From positions 62,001-126,000 of the forward strand of contig JAJRYV010000134.1 of the NCBI GenBank assembly GCA_024275575.1: a DNA stretch of 64,000 nucleotides, written 5' to 3'. Within the stretch, counting starts at the first letter, position 1, and each line of letters starts with the position of its first letter. Below are positions 8,022-16,933 of the stretch, one piece after another. Under the pieces are notes generated by a model. That model was not told the origin of the DNA. It saw only the letters and a program-made list of their open reading frames with translations, and ran no database searches. Origin of the DNA: a bacterium. Its GTDB lineage: Bacteria > Zhuqueibacterota > Zhuqueibacteria > Zhuqueibacterales > Geothermadaptataceae. The translations under genes were made by a program, and so were the position numbers.

Positions 8022-11000
8022 ATGCAAAAAATTGTTGTCTATGTTTTGCTTGGTATGAGTCTGGCTGCACAGAGTTTTGCCGGAACGACAGGCAAGGTTA
8101 GCGGCGTTGTCACCGATGGCGAAACCGGAGAAGCGCTGCCGGGCGCCAATATCATCATCGAAGGTTCGACGATGGGCGCAGCCTCGGATATGCAGGGGCG
8201 TTTCACCATCCTCAATATCCCGCCGGGGGTGTACGTCGTCAAAGCCTCGTTTCTGGGTTACGCCGCGCAAAGCCGCAGCGCTGTGCGGGTGCTGATCGAT
8301 CGCACCATCAGACTCAACTTCGAGTTGATTCCCCAAGCCCTGCAAACGGAAGAAATCACCATCGTGGCGGAGCAGGAAATGGTGCGGCAGGATGTTTCTT
8401 CCAGCCTCACCAATATTTCAGCGGAAGAAATGCTGGAGCTTCCGCTTAACGATTTGGCTAAAGTTATCGAATTGCAGGCGGGCATTGAAAAAGGCATGAC
8501 CATCCGCGGCAGCAGCATCGAACAGTCCGATTTTCTTATCGATGGCTTCAGCCTGCGCGATGAGCGCAATAACGAACCCATCACCACCGCTCTGCCCATG
8601 GCCGCCATTGAGGATATGGCCGTGATGTCCGGCGGTTTCAACGCCGAATACGGCCTGGTGCGTTCTGGTATTGTCAATTCGGCGATTAAGGAGGGGAAAC
8701 GCAGCAGTTACACCGGCAGTCTCAATATCAGCGCCAGCCCGCCGGGGAAAAAGCATTTCGGTCTTTCCCCTTTCGACCGCAATTCTTTCTGGCTGCGGCC
8801 CTATTTCGATGATGCCGTTGCTTTTACCGGCACTGAAAACGGCGGCTGGGATAAACATACCCGCAGGCAATATCCGCGTTTTGTCGGCTGGAACGAGATT
8901 TCCCGCCGCACGCTGGCCAATAACGATCCGACCGATGATCTGTCGCCCTCGGCAGCGCAGCGGCTTTTTGCCTGGCAGCATCGCAAGGAAGGCGCCGGTA
9001 CAAAAACGGATTATAATGTCGATTTGGGTTTCGGCGGGCCGGTGCCTTTTATCGGCAAAAAACTGGGCGGCCTGCGCTTTTTTACCGCTTTCAGAAAATT
9101 TCAGGATGAATACTTGGTGCCGCTTTCCCGCGATGCTTTTACAAACTATTCCTGGCTGATGAAACTCACCAGTTCCATCAAATCCAATATGAAGCTGAGC
9201 ATTACCAGTTTATTGGGTCAATCAGCCGGTACCTCCAGCGATCCCGAGGCCGGAGCACACAGTTTTCAATCGGTGGAAGATGTTGCCGGCGGCCTCGCCG
9301 ACGGTTATTTCCGCAATACACGTATGTTTTCCAACAGTTTTTTTAGCAACACCAATACGAACTACGGTATGTTTTCCGCCAAATTCACCCACACTTTAAA
9401 CGCCTCGTCATTTTATGAAATTAGCCTGCGCCAAACCCGCAAGAAGTACAGCGCCGGGCCGGTGGCGTTGCGCAACACTGAAGCCACGAACGAGATTTTC
9501 CCCGGCTACTTTGTCAACGAGGCCCCTTTCGGTTATGTGGACGCCTCGGTTGATGGCATCGCCGGGCTGATGATGGGCGGACACATCGGCGAAGCACGGG
9601 ATTTCAGTGAGATCGTCACCACCTCCGCCGGCAGCAAATATACCACGCAGCTCAACAGTCATAATGAAATCACCGCGGGTTTTGAACTGACACACACCAG
9701 CCTCGATCTGGAATATGGCGGTAAAAACAGCCAGTTCCCGACGCTGGTTTCGTGGAACGAGGTGAGGGAAACGCCGCTGCGGGCGTCGCTGCATCTGCAG
9801 GACAAACTGGAATTCGACGGTTTTGTCGCCAACCTCGGCATGCGCCTTGATTACAGCGATCCCAACACCCAGTGGATCGCCACCGATCCCTACAACCGCA
9901 CTTTTTTTTCTGATAAATACCGCCCGGCGGCGGAATCCGGATTTGATTTTAAAGCGGTGAAACCCAGGCTGACGTGGAGTCCGCGGGTCGGCATTGCCCA
10001 CCCCATTTCCAGTACCGCCAAGTTTTATTTTAACTATGGTCATTTCCGCCAGTTGCCCAGCGCCGAAGGCATCTATGAATTGCGCCGCACCGGGCTCAAC
10101 CAGCTCGTTTCGATCGGCGACCCGACTTTAGACCTGGAAAAAACCGTCGCCTATGAACTGGGTTACGAGCAGGAATTATTTAGCCTCTATCTCCTGCAGC
10201 TCTCGGCTTATTACAAAGATATCTCGGCTCAGCGCAGCTACGTACATTATGTCGATATCACCGAAAAAGTTAACTACTGGAAAGAAGAGAGCAACAATTA
10301 CGAAGACATTCGCGGCCTGGAGGTGACCCTGCGCAAGCGCGGCGGCCGCTGGTTTTCCGGTTTTGCCAATTACACCTACATGGTCAGCAGCAGCGGTTAT
10401 TTCGGTTTCGAGCAGCTTTTCGAAAATCCGGCGGAACAGCGGGACTTCAACGCAAAAAACCCGCAGCAATGGAAACCGGTGCCCCAGCCTTACGCTCGCG
10501 TCAATCTCGATTTGCATGTGCCGGAAAATTTCGGCCCGGAGATAGCCGGCCTGCGGCCTTTGCAGGATTGGCGCATGAATCTGCTCTACAACTGGCGCTC
10601 AGGCTGGTGGGATACGTGGAATCCCAACGACCGCGCCGGGGTGATCAACAATATCCAGTGGGCGGATTTTCACAATTTTAATGTGCGCCTTTCCAAACCA
10701 TTCAAGATGAAAAAGCTTAATTTGATTTTCTTCGCCGATATCAATAACCTGTTTAATACCAAACGTTTCAGCGGTTTTGGTTTTTACGATTTTCAGGACC
10801 GCCGCGATTATTTCGATTCACTGCACATGCCTAAAAATGTGGCTGCGGAAATCGGCAGCGTTTTCATTCCCGGCGATGACCGGCCGGGTGATTATCGCAA
10901 AACCGGCGTTGATTTCGTATCGCTCCGGCCCATCGGCAGCATCGACGTGCTCACTAACCCGGCTGACGGGCAGATTTATTACGACATGGCCACGGGAAAT

Positions 11001-11162
11001 TATATGGAATTTGTCGGCCAGAACTGGTCTGAAGTGAACGGCAGCCGCATCAAACGCATTCTCGATGATAAAGCTTATATCGATATGCCGAATATGAGTT
11101 CGTTTACCTTCCTGAATCCGCGCGATATTTTTATCGGTTTAAAGCTTTCTTTTAATTATTGA
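8022..11162 (+). CDS. TonB-dependent outer-membrane receptor with CarboxypepD_reg-like domain
   Basis: The protein has 1046 residues. A signal peptide ends near QSFAG, a carboxypeptidase-regulatory-like beta-sandwich follows (GVVTDGETGEALPGANIIIEG, about residues 26-110), then a plug domain (IRGSSIEQSDFLIDGFSLRD, GGFNAEYGLVRSGIVN) and a long beta-barrel with alternating aromatic strands ending in the terminal motif KLSFNY. The start has CGGAGG upstream. Such receptors import oligosaccharides or other ligands with TonB energy. There is no SusD-like lipoprotein beside it; a large exoprotein gene follows directly, overlapping region 11159 onward, and a PorV-like gene comes third. The gene at 37130 is a paralog in the same context. 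Confidence 0.9.
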   Translation: MQKIVVYVLLGMSLAAQSFAGTTGKVSGVVTDGETGEALPGANIIIEGSTMGAASDMQGRFTILNIPPGVYVVKASFLGYAAQSRSAVRVLIDRTIRLNFELIPQALQTEEITIVAEQEMVRQDVSSSLTNISAEEMLELPLNDLAKVIELQAGIEKGMTIRGSSIEQSDFLIDGFSLRDERNNEPITTALPMAAIEDMAVMSGGFNAEYGLVRSGIVNSAIKEGKRSSYTGSLNISASPPGKKHFGLSPFDRNSFWLRPYFDDAVAFTGTENGGWDKHTRRQYPRFVGWNEISRRTLANNDPTDDLSPSAAQRLFAWQHRKEGAGTKTDYNVDLGFGGPVPFIGKKLGGLRFFTAFRKFQDEYLVPLSRDAFTNYSWLMKLTSSIKSNMKLSITSLLGQSAGTSSDPEAGAHSFQSVEDVAGGLADGYFRNTRMFSNSFFSNTNTNYGMFSAKFTHTLNASSFYEISLRQTRKKYSAGPVALRNTEATNEIFPGYFVNEAPFGYVDASVDGIAGLMMGGHIGEARDFSEIVTTSAGSKYTTQLNSHNEITAGFELTHTSLDLEYGGKNSQFPTLVSWNEVRETPLRASLHLQDKLEFDGFVANLGMRLDYSDPNTQWIATDPYNRTFFSDKYRPAAESGFDFKAVKPRLTWSPRVGIAHPISSTAKFYFNYGHFRQLPSAEGIYELRRTGLNQLVSIGDPTLDLEKTVAYELGYEQELFSLYLLQLSAYYKDISAQRSYVHYVDITEKVNYWKEESNNYEDIRGLEVTLRKRGGRWFSGFANYTYMVSSSGYFGFEQLFENPAEQRDFNAKNPQQWKPVPQPYARVNLDLHVPENFGPEIAGLRPLQDWRMNLLYNWRSGWWDTWNPNDRAGVINNIQWADFHNFNVRLSKPFKMKKLNLIFFADINNLFNTKRFSGFGFYDFQDRRDYFDSLHMPKNVAAEIGSVFIPGDDRPGDYRKTGVDFVSLRPIGSIDVLTNPADGQIYYDMATGNYMEFVGQNWSEVNGSRIKRILDDKAYIDMPNMSSFTFLNPRDIFIGLKLSFNY

Positions 11163-11200
11163 TGACAGCAAATATGGGCGCCAAAAAAAGGATTGAAATT

Positions 11201-13321
11201 ATGATAAAATACAGAAACAGAACATGGCCGTATTGTGTGCTTCCGGCGATGTTGGCACTGCTCCTGTTGATCGGGCGAGCCGGTGCGCAGGAAGTGAAAT
11301 GGATTCAAGTCGGGCCGCTGCATAACTGGTATATGGACGCCGGCAGCGAACCTGAAGAAGGGCGTACCGGCAACGCCGGCGGCAACGAACAGCAGGACGG
11401 CCTGCGCTGGCCTGCGCTTTACCGCTGGCAGGATACCATGGTCGGCAAGTCGCTGTGGATCGGCACGGCCGATTACACCGACCCTGTAAGCAACGACCAT
11501 TATGACCACAAAGTCGTGGCCGTGGGCCCGCGCTCTCAGGCAATCGATACGGAGTTTACCCTGATGCCGGTGGAATTTAAGCTGATCGGCAGGTTTGATC
11601 ATCCACTGGTTTTGGTGGACGGGCTGGTGGCTTCCGATCTTGCATTTACCGACCGGCTGGATGAGGTGGATGAAAACCTGCCCACCGACCGCATGATTAT
11701 CAACAAAGTCAACAGCGCCATCGGTATTACCATGACCCGCAGGATTTACTACAATTCACAGCAGAATCACAATAATTATTTCATTTACGATTACGTCTTC
11801 AAAAATACCGGTATCATCAACCGCAAAGGCACGGTGGCGCAGCAGACGTTGAAAGACGTCGTATTTTTCTTTCAGTATCGCTATGGCATCGGCCACGAAG
11901 CCTGGCAGGAAGGCGCTTACCCCGACGAAGTGAACTGGGGGCGCAATGTGGTCAATGATGCACGCAATGAAAGCCCGATAGATGTCGGGCCGCCGCCAAT
12001 CTGGGGTGAAGACGCACCGCCGCGCTGCCTGTTTTCCTGGCATGGTCGCCATTCCGGCCTGCCTTTCGATAATATCGGCGGGCCGTTTATGCAAACAGAC
12101 GGGCACCTGTCGGCGCAACAGTTTGTCGGCATTATCACACTGCATGCCGATAAGTCTGGCAGCGATCACAGCGATGATCTTTTTCAGCCGGTCACAACCC
12201 AGTTCCAGGGCGCCGACGATGGAACGATCCAGTACGGCACCGGCACGGCCGCACAGTTCAACCGTACGGAGATGACCTCTCGTTATCTGGCGATGACTTC
12301 CGGCCATCCTCCTGCTGGTATGCGCCATGCCGACCTGGTGGGCGATAACCCCGCTAACGAATTCGGCACCGACGCCGGTGGTTACGTGCAGGCTCAGGGT
12401 TTCGGACCCTACACCTTGGCACCCGGCGACAGCATTCATCTCGTGCTCGCTGAAGGGGTCGCCGGGTTGAGCCGCGAACAGTGTTACGCGATCGGCGCCC
12501 AATGGCTGGCGGGCGTCAAAGGCGCTGCCAATAACTTCACTATGCCCGACGGCTCGACGACTTCCAACCCCGATGAATACAAAAATGCCTGGGTGTTCAC
12601 CGGCCGCGATTCGCTGTTTCAAACTTTCGAACGCGCGCAAAGCATGGTTTCCACCGGCATGAATGTGCCGCAGCCGCCGCCACCGCCCAAAGTTTTTGAA
12701 GTCAATTCCGGTGGTGACCGCATCGCCCTGAACTGGGCGAACAACGCCGAAGAATGGGACAATTTCAGAGGCTACAAAGTCTACCGCGCCGTAGGCAAGC
12801 GCGACAGCACCCATTGGCAGGAAATCTTCCGCAGTGAAAAACCGAACATCGTCAATGAATACGACGATACCAGCGCCATCCGCGGGCTCGATTATTACTA
12901 CTATATCGTGTCTTTTGATGACGGCTCCACCAACACGGTCGCTCCGGGAACGCCGTTGGAGAGCAGCTTGTTTTACACCCTGACCAGCGAACCGGCTTCG
13001 CTGCGCCGCCCGGCAAAGGAAAATCTCAACGACATCGTCATCGTGCCCAATCCTTTCGATATCCGTGCAAAGAAACTGCAATTTGGTGAAAATGCGCCGG
13101 ACCGGCTGGCCTTTTTTGGTTTGCCGCCGGTATGCACCATCAAAATTTTCACCGAGCGCGGGGATTTGGTGGAAACCATCGAACACACGGACGGTACCGG
13201 CGATGAATTCTGGAATTCCATTACCTCTTCGCGGCAGGTGGTGGTCAGCGGCGTTTATATCGCCCACATCAGCTCGCCGGACGGGCGTTCGGCGGTGAGA
13301 AAATTTGTGGTGATTCGGTAG
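11201..13321 (+). CDS. Large exoprotein with FN3-like domain and atypical C-terminal sorting-like domain
   Basis: The product is 706 residues from ATG 11201, which begins a clean signal peptide (MIKYRNRTWPYCVL, ending near GRAGAQ) and has AAGGA upstream; an in-frame ATG at 11159 overlaps the receptor stop and is less likely. Residues about 30-480 are an unrecognised beta-rich region (GKSLWIGTADYTD, NHNNYFIYDYVFKNTG, FGPYTLAPGDSIHLVLAEGV). A fibronectin-III-like domain occupies about 495-590 (FRGYKVYRAV, YYYYIVSFDDGS). The last ~95 residues, starting IVPNPFD and ending VSGVYIAHISS...KFVVIR, resemble a divergent sorting domain. The homolog at 40164 sits in the same order between receptor and PorV-like gene, suggesting the three work together at the outer surface. 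Confidence 0.8.
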   Translation: MIKYRNRTWPYCVLPAMLALLLLIGRAGAQEVKWIQVGPLHNWYMDAGSEPEEGRTGNAGGNEQQDGLRWPALYRWQDTMVGKSLWIGTADYTDPVSNDHYDHKVVAVGPRSQAIDTEFTLMPVEFKLIGRFDHPLVLVDGLVASDLAFTDRLDEVDENLPTDRMIINKVNSAIGITMTRRIYYNSQQNHNNYFIYDYVFKNTGIINRKGTVAQQTLKDVVFFFQYRYGIGHEAWQEGAYPDEVNWGRNVVNDARNESPIDVGPPPIWGEDAPPRCLFSWHGRHSGLPFDNIGGPFMQTDGHLSAQQFVGIITLHADKSGSDHSDDLFQPVTTQFQGADDGTIQYGTGTAAQFNRTEMTSRYLAMTSGHPPAGMRHADLVGDNPANEFGTDAGGYVQAQGFGPYTLAPGDSIHLVLAEGVAGLSREQCYAIGAQWLAGVKGAANNFTMPDGSTTSNPDEYKNAWVFTGRDSLFQTFERAQSMVSTGMNVPQPPPPPKVFEVNSGGDRIALNWANNAEEWDNFRGYKVYRAVGKRDSTHWQEIFRSEKPNIVNEYDDTSAIRGLDYYYYIVSFDDGSTNTVAPGTPLESSLFYTLTSEPASLRRPAKENLNDIVIVPNPFDIRAKKLQFGENAPDRLAFFGLPPVCTIKIFTERGDLVETIEHTDGTGDEFWNSITSSRQVVVSGVYIAHISSPDGRSAVRKFVVIR

Positions 13322-13365
13322 GCGTTCAGGTTGCAGGCCAATTATAAAAACAGGAGAAATCTTCA

Positions 13366-14358
13366 ATGATAAAAAAAATATTTTATCTGGGCTTCGTATT
13401 CGTGCTCATGCAGAGTTTGGCAGCACAGGCGCAGGAGAACCAAAAACTGGCGCAGACCGGTTTGCAATTCCTGAGTGTTGAACCGGACGCCCGCGCCGCA
13501 GCCCTGGCCCGCTCCGTGACAACGGCCGGTTTGCGCTCCAACTCTCTCTTTTTTAACCCCTCCGGTCTAACTGCAATCGACAGCCGGTTCGATTTCGCTT
13601 TTAACCGCTTTGAGTGGATTGCCGGCATCACCCACAATGCTTTTTCGTTGGCCTTCCGACCGTGGCAGGGTAATTACGGTGTTTTCGGCCTGAGCCTGGT
13701 TTCGGTGGATTACGGCGCCATCGTCGGCACACAGCGGGCTGATAATGAGCAGGGTTATATTAAAACCGGCGATTTCAGTCCCTCGGCATTTGCCCTTGGT
13801 TTGGGTTATGCCCGCGCTATTTCCGATAAATTCTCGGTTGGCGGGCAAATCAGGCTGGTGCGGCAAGACCTGGGGCAGAGCCGTATTCCGGTCACCGATT
13901 CCACCACCACAAATGTTGGCAATGAGATTTCACCGGTTTCGGTGGATTTCGGCACGGTGTACAAAACCGGGCTCAAAAGCCTGAAATTCGGCATGTACGT
14001 GCGCAATTTTTAGCAGGAGATCGAATTTGCCAGTGAAAGTTTTCAATTGCCGCTGGAATTTGTTTTCGGCATTTCTTTCGATGCTTTCGACCTGTGCGGC
14101 GGCTCCGAGACCCAGAAGCTGAACCTCTCTTTCGATGCAATGCATTACCGCAGCCATCCGGAAACGATCAACATCGGCGTCGAATACGTGCTGTTGGATC
14201 TGCTGGCGTTGCGCAGTGGTTACCGTTCCAATACCGAGGAAAATGCTTTTTCTTTCGGATTCGGTTTAAAACGATACGGTGTTGCGGTGGATTATGCCTA
14301 CACCCCGTTTGGCCTTTTTGATAACGTGCAGCGGTTCACCATTCGTTTGGCGCTGTGA
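13366..14358 (+). pseudogene. PorV/UPF0164-like outer-membrane barrel, interrupted by in-frame TAG
   Basis: The reading frame runs from ATG 13366 (CAGGAG upstream) through a signal peptide ending near AQAQE and the family's beta-barrel start (FLSVEPDARAAALARS, LFFNPSGL, VDYGAIVGTQR), reaches TAG at 14011-14013, then continues in the same frame with no further stop to TGA at 14356-14358. The downstream part matches the end of the intact homolog at 42269: NF-stop-QEIEFASESFQLPL here against NFSRDMVYWTEKFQMPM there, so the stop replaces a serine-like position. A single TCG to TAG change would explain it. PorV-like proteins shuttle T9SS cargo to the surface sortase. It is a recent pseudogene, a base-call error or a recoded stop; the sequence alone cannot separate these. 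Confidence 0.8.
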
Positions 14359-14390
14359 TTTTTTTGACGGGATATAAAAGGAGCTTTGAA

Positions 14391-15602
14391 ATGAAAAACA
14401 AGATACTGTGGCTGCTTATGTTGCTCATCACCGTTTTCGGTTGCAACGCTGATCAGCCTGCCGCTGTTTTCGACCCGGACAATACCGGCAGCCCGACGCC
14501 GGTGGTTCGGGCAATTGAACCCGCTCGGGCCGCTTTTGCCGGCGTGCAGCAGTTGCTAATCAAAGGGGAAAATTTTTCGCCGGACCGGCAGCGCAATATC
14601 GTCTCGGTCAATGGTGAAGTCACCGCAACCCTTTCAGCGAGTGGAAACGAGATGACGGTGGTCGCGCCGTTGGTCATCGGCGATTCATTGACCATCCGCG
14701 TCGATGTGCGCGGCGCTTACGAACCTGGCCTGTTCGCGCCTTACGATCTGAAACCGCCGTTCAACACTTTTTATAAATTTTCAGCGGAGGAAACGGTGCT
14801 GGATATCGCCTTCGACAACGCTGGAAATCTATATGCGCTGGTGGTCGCCGGCAGCGATCGCAGCATCGTGCGTTTTTCTCCCGACGGTGCGACTCGCGAG
14901 ACTTATGCCCGGGTGACCGTGCCGGTTGGCCCGCCCTCGCTGAAAATGGCGCCCGGCGGCGCACTGATGCTCGCCCGCAAGAACAACCGCAAGCTCTACC
15001 GCATTCCCCCGGGCGGCGGTTCGACGGAATTGTTTGTGCAACTGCCGAAGAAGGTGATCAACTTCGATTTTGATTCGGACGGCGCGCTCTACGCTGGCGG
15101 CAAAGGCCATAAACTTTACAAAGTGTTACCCGACGCCTCGTTTCAGGAAGTTGCAGATTATGGGGACATCGTCATCGTCGCTGTGCGGGTGGTTGCTGGT
15201 TATGTTTATCTCGCCGGATTTGTCTCCGAGCAAACACCGTCGGGTGTCGTGCTGCAGCAGAATATCTGGCGCCACGCCATCACCGTTGACGGCGTCGGCG
15301 AACGATTGCCGGTGCTCGACTGGACAGCCGAAATCGGCGACGCGGTCATCACCTCTCTGACCCTCTCGGCTGATGGCGAGCTGTTCATCGGCAACGACGG
15401 CGATGATCCTATTTTTGTACTGCGTCGGAATGGCGCTGTGGCGCCTTTTTTAGCCGGTCTGTTGCCCGGCCCGGTAATCATGTGCAGTTGGGGAGACGGT
15501 GATTTCCTTTATTATATCAATCACCTCATTTCTCCGCCGGAAACGAAAATTGTGCAACTCTATGTCGGCAAAGGCGGGGCCCCCTATGCCGGACGAAATT
15601 AA
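14391..15602 (+). CDS. TIG/IPT-domain lipoprotein with beta-propeller
   Basis: The product is 403 residues from ATG 14391, selected for the AAGGAG about 8 bases upstream and the lipoprotein signal (MKNKILWLLMLLITVFGC, lipid-anchored Cys18). Residues about 35-110 match an IPT/TIG immunoglobulin-like fold (IEPARAAFAGVQQLLIKGENF). Residues about 120-400 contain repeated short strands such as IAFDNAGNLYALV, FDFDSDGALYAGG and LTLSADGELFIGND, typical of NHL/SMP-30-type propellers. Similar lipoproteins sit next to TonB receptors in polysaccharide-utilisation loci and bind glycans on the cell surface; that role is inferred from position. Confidence 0.8.
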   Translation: MKNKILWLLMLLITVFGCNADQPAAVFDPDNTGSPTPVVRAIEPARAAFAGVQQLLIKGENFSPDRQRNIVSVNGEVTATLSASGNEMTVVAPLVIGDSLTIRVDVRGAYEPGLFAPYDLKPPFNTFYKFSAEETVLDIAFDNAGNLYALVVAGSDRSIVRFSPDGATRETYARVTVPVGPPSLKMAPGGALMLARKNNRKLYRIPPGGGSTELFVQLPKKVINFDFDSDGALYAGGKGHKLYKVLPDASFQEVADYGDIVIVAVRVVAGYVYLAGFVSEQTPSGVVLQQNIWRHAITVDGVGERLPVLDWTAEIGDAVITSLTLSADGELFIGNDGDDPIFVLRRNGAVAPFLAGLLPGPVIMCSWGDGDFLYYINHLISPPETKIVQLYVGKGGAPYAGRN

Positions 15603-15611
15603 AAAATACCG

Positions 15612-15642
15612 GCCTTGCAAAGATTTGCCATCTGTGCAAGGC
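15612..15642 (+). terminator. Hairpin after the TIG lipoprotein gene
   Basis: GCCTTGCA at 15612-15619 pairs with TGCAAGGC at 15635-15642 across a 15-base loop. There is no tight T-tract, so termination efficiency is uncertain; it may instead be an RNA processing or stability structure between the two surface-protein genes. Confidence 0.45.
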
Positions 15643-15734
15643 TTCATCGGAACCATAAAAAAAGAAAGGCGGTGATCGCGGCACTCTAATTGTTTTTAGT
15701 TCATCACTTATCCCCTAAAACTTTGGAGGAAAAA

Positions 15735-16709
15735 ATGAAGGTTTTGTACAGTATTCTCATCGTATTTTTTACAGTAACCGCTTTGTGTGCTCAGGTTCAG
15801 CTCGTGGAACCGTTCGACGGCGGCATCACTGAATGGCAGGATGAATGGTCATCCGGTGACGGCCATGCGAACATGAGTTATGACTCCACTCTGGCAGGCC
15901 GTGAAGGCGCGGCAGCGCTTAAAATCGATTGGCTGCTGGATGTTGTGGATTATGGTGGCGGCATCAGTTTTGCCCACAATCTTGAACCCGGGGACAATTG
16001 GGATTTCTCCAACCACAATTACCTGGTGATCGATTATTACGTTGAAACGCCCGGCACCTCCGAGCACGCCGACAGCATCGCATTCTCGCTGGTGCTGCGC
16101 GACCATCACGACCAGGCAGCTTACGACGCCAATCCCGGCGCCGCTGATCTTTGGCGCTATGACGATTTCACCGTTTTTTACAACGAAGTCGGCTGGCACC
16201 AAATTGTTGTGCCGCTGGAAGAAAGCGATGACGCCACCACCGGGCTCGTACACCAGGGTGATGATTACAACGGCCAGTTCGATCCCGAATTCATCAAAGG
16301 TTTCTATATCGAATGGGGAACATGGAGCACATCACTGGTGGATACTACAGGAACGATCGCTGATTCCGGAATCGTCTATTTCGACAACATGCGTCTCACC
16401 ACCGAAATACCAACTGGCGTGGCTGACCGTGCGGCGTCGGTTATCGAAACTTACCGTCTGCAGCAGAATTATCCCAACCCGTTCAACCCGCAGACGACGA
16501 TTGCTTACAGTATTCCTGCGACCGGCCATGTTGTGTTGGGCGTCTACAATATGATCGGCCAAAAAGTGGCCACGCTGGTGGACGGCGTGCAAAATGAAGG
16601 GGCGCATACAGTGACCTTCGACGCGCAGCATTTGACCACGGGCGCCTATTTTTATCAGGTTCAGTTCAACGGACAGGTGCAGACCCGCAAAATGACACTG
16701 CTCAAATAA
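15735..16709 (+). CDS. Secreted carbohydrate-binding-like protein with T9SS sorting domain
   Basis: The product is 324 residues from ATG 15735, which has TTTGGAGG upstream and starts the signal peptide (ending near ALCAQ). Residues about 22-230 form one jelly-roll-like domain (LVEPFDGGITEWQDEW, YLVIDYYVETPG, FKGFYIEWGTW-type edge strands, IVYFDNMRLT) resembling the complex/CBM11-like sandwich domains found on secreted glycanases. It is followed directly by a sorting domain from NYPNPFNP at about 248 to KMTLLK. No enzymatic domain is attached. It occupies the same place in this module as the unrelated-looking single-domain secreted protein at 43454 does in the second module. Confidence 0.8.
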   Translation: MKVLYSILIVFFTVTALCAQVQLVEPFDGGITEWQDEWSSGDGHANMSYDSTLAGREGAAALKIDWLLDVVDYGGGISFAHNLEPGDNWDFSNHNYLVIDYYVETPGTSEHADSIAFSLVLRDHHDQAAYDANPGAADLWRYDDFTVFYNEVGWHQIVVPLEESDDATTGLVHQGDDYNGQFDPEFIKGFYIEWGTWSTSLVDTTGTIADSGIVYFDNMRLTTEIPTGVADRAASVIETYRLQQNYPNPFNPQTTIAYSIPATGHVVLGVYNMIGQKVATLVDGVQNEGAHTVTFDAQHLTTGAYFYQVQFNGQVQTRKMTLLK

Positions 16710-16712
16710 GGA

Positions 16713-16752
16713 AAAGATGCGACGCACTTGCCGGAGCGTGCGTCGCATCTTT
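16713..16752 (+). terminator. Strong hairpin built from the GTGCG(A/T)CGCAC repeat
   Basis: AAAGATGCGACGCAC at 16713-16727 pairs perfectly over 15 bases with GTGCGTCGCATCTTT at 16738-16752 around a 10-base loop, starting 4 bases after the stop codon of the preceding gene. A T-rich run follows at about 16762-16769. It probably ends the receptor-module transcript. It uses the same core sequence as the repeats at 3952-4127 and 44770-44844. Confidence 0.65.
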
Positions 16753-16824
16753 GTTAGGCTTATTTTTTTTAATTCCGTACTTTACCGTAGAGTAAATGTA
16801 TCTCGTTCAAGTTGCTTCAAAACC

Positions 16825-16912
16825 AACCCTGACAGGGTTGACAGCAATTTCAAGTCTGGATTAAATTGAAGTTTAAACGCAGTTTTACTTCTTCTCGAAC
16901 CCTGTCAGGGTT
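16825..16912. repeat. Paired palindromes AACCCTG(A/T)CAGGGTT
   Basis: AACCCTGACAGGGTT lies at 16825-16839 and its reverse complement AACCCTGTCAGGGTT at 16898-16912, giving an 88-base unit whose two ends are each palindromic apart from the centre base. The second copy ends 21 bases before the next start codon. A related AACCCAGTCAGGGTT is at 24359-24373 ahead of parE. Confidence 0.7.
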
Positions 16913-16933
16913 AAATCTCATAGAAGGTGAAGA

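Noticed and set aside
11756-13366. 536-residue open frame on the minus strand
   Set aside because: It lies wholly opposite the exoprotein gene, has no recognisable domain or signal, and its low-complexity His/Arg/Gly-rich make-up is typical of antisense to GC-rich coding DNA.
14011-14013. Genetic recoding (pyrrolysine or stop reassignment) as explanation for in-frame stops
   Set aside because: The interrupting codons are of all three types (TAG, TAA, TGA), and TAA, TAG and TGA all end intact genes in the window, so a global code change does not fit; mutation or base error is simpler.
8022-16709. Classical SusC/SusD polysaccharide utilisation locus
   Set aside because: No SusD-like lipoprotein is encoded beside either receptor; the adjacent lipoprotein is TIG plus propeller.
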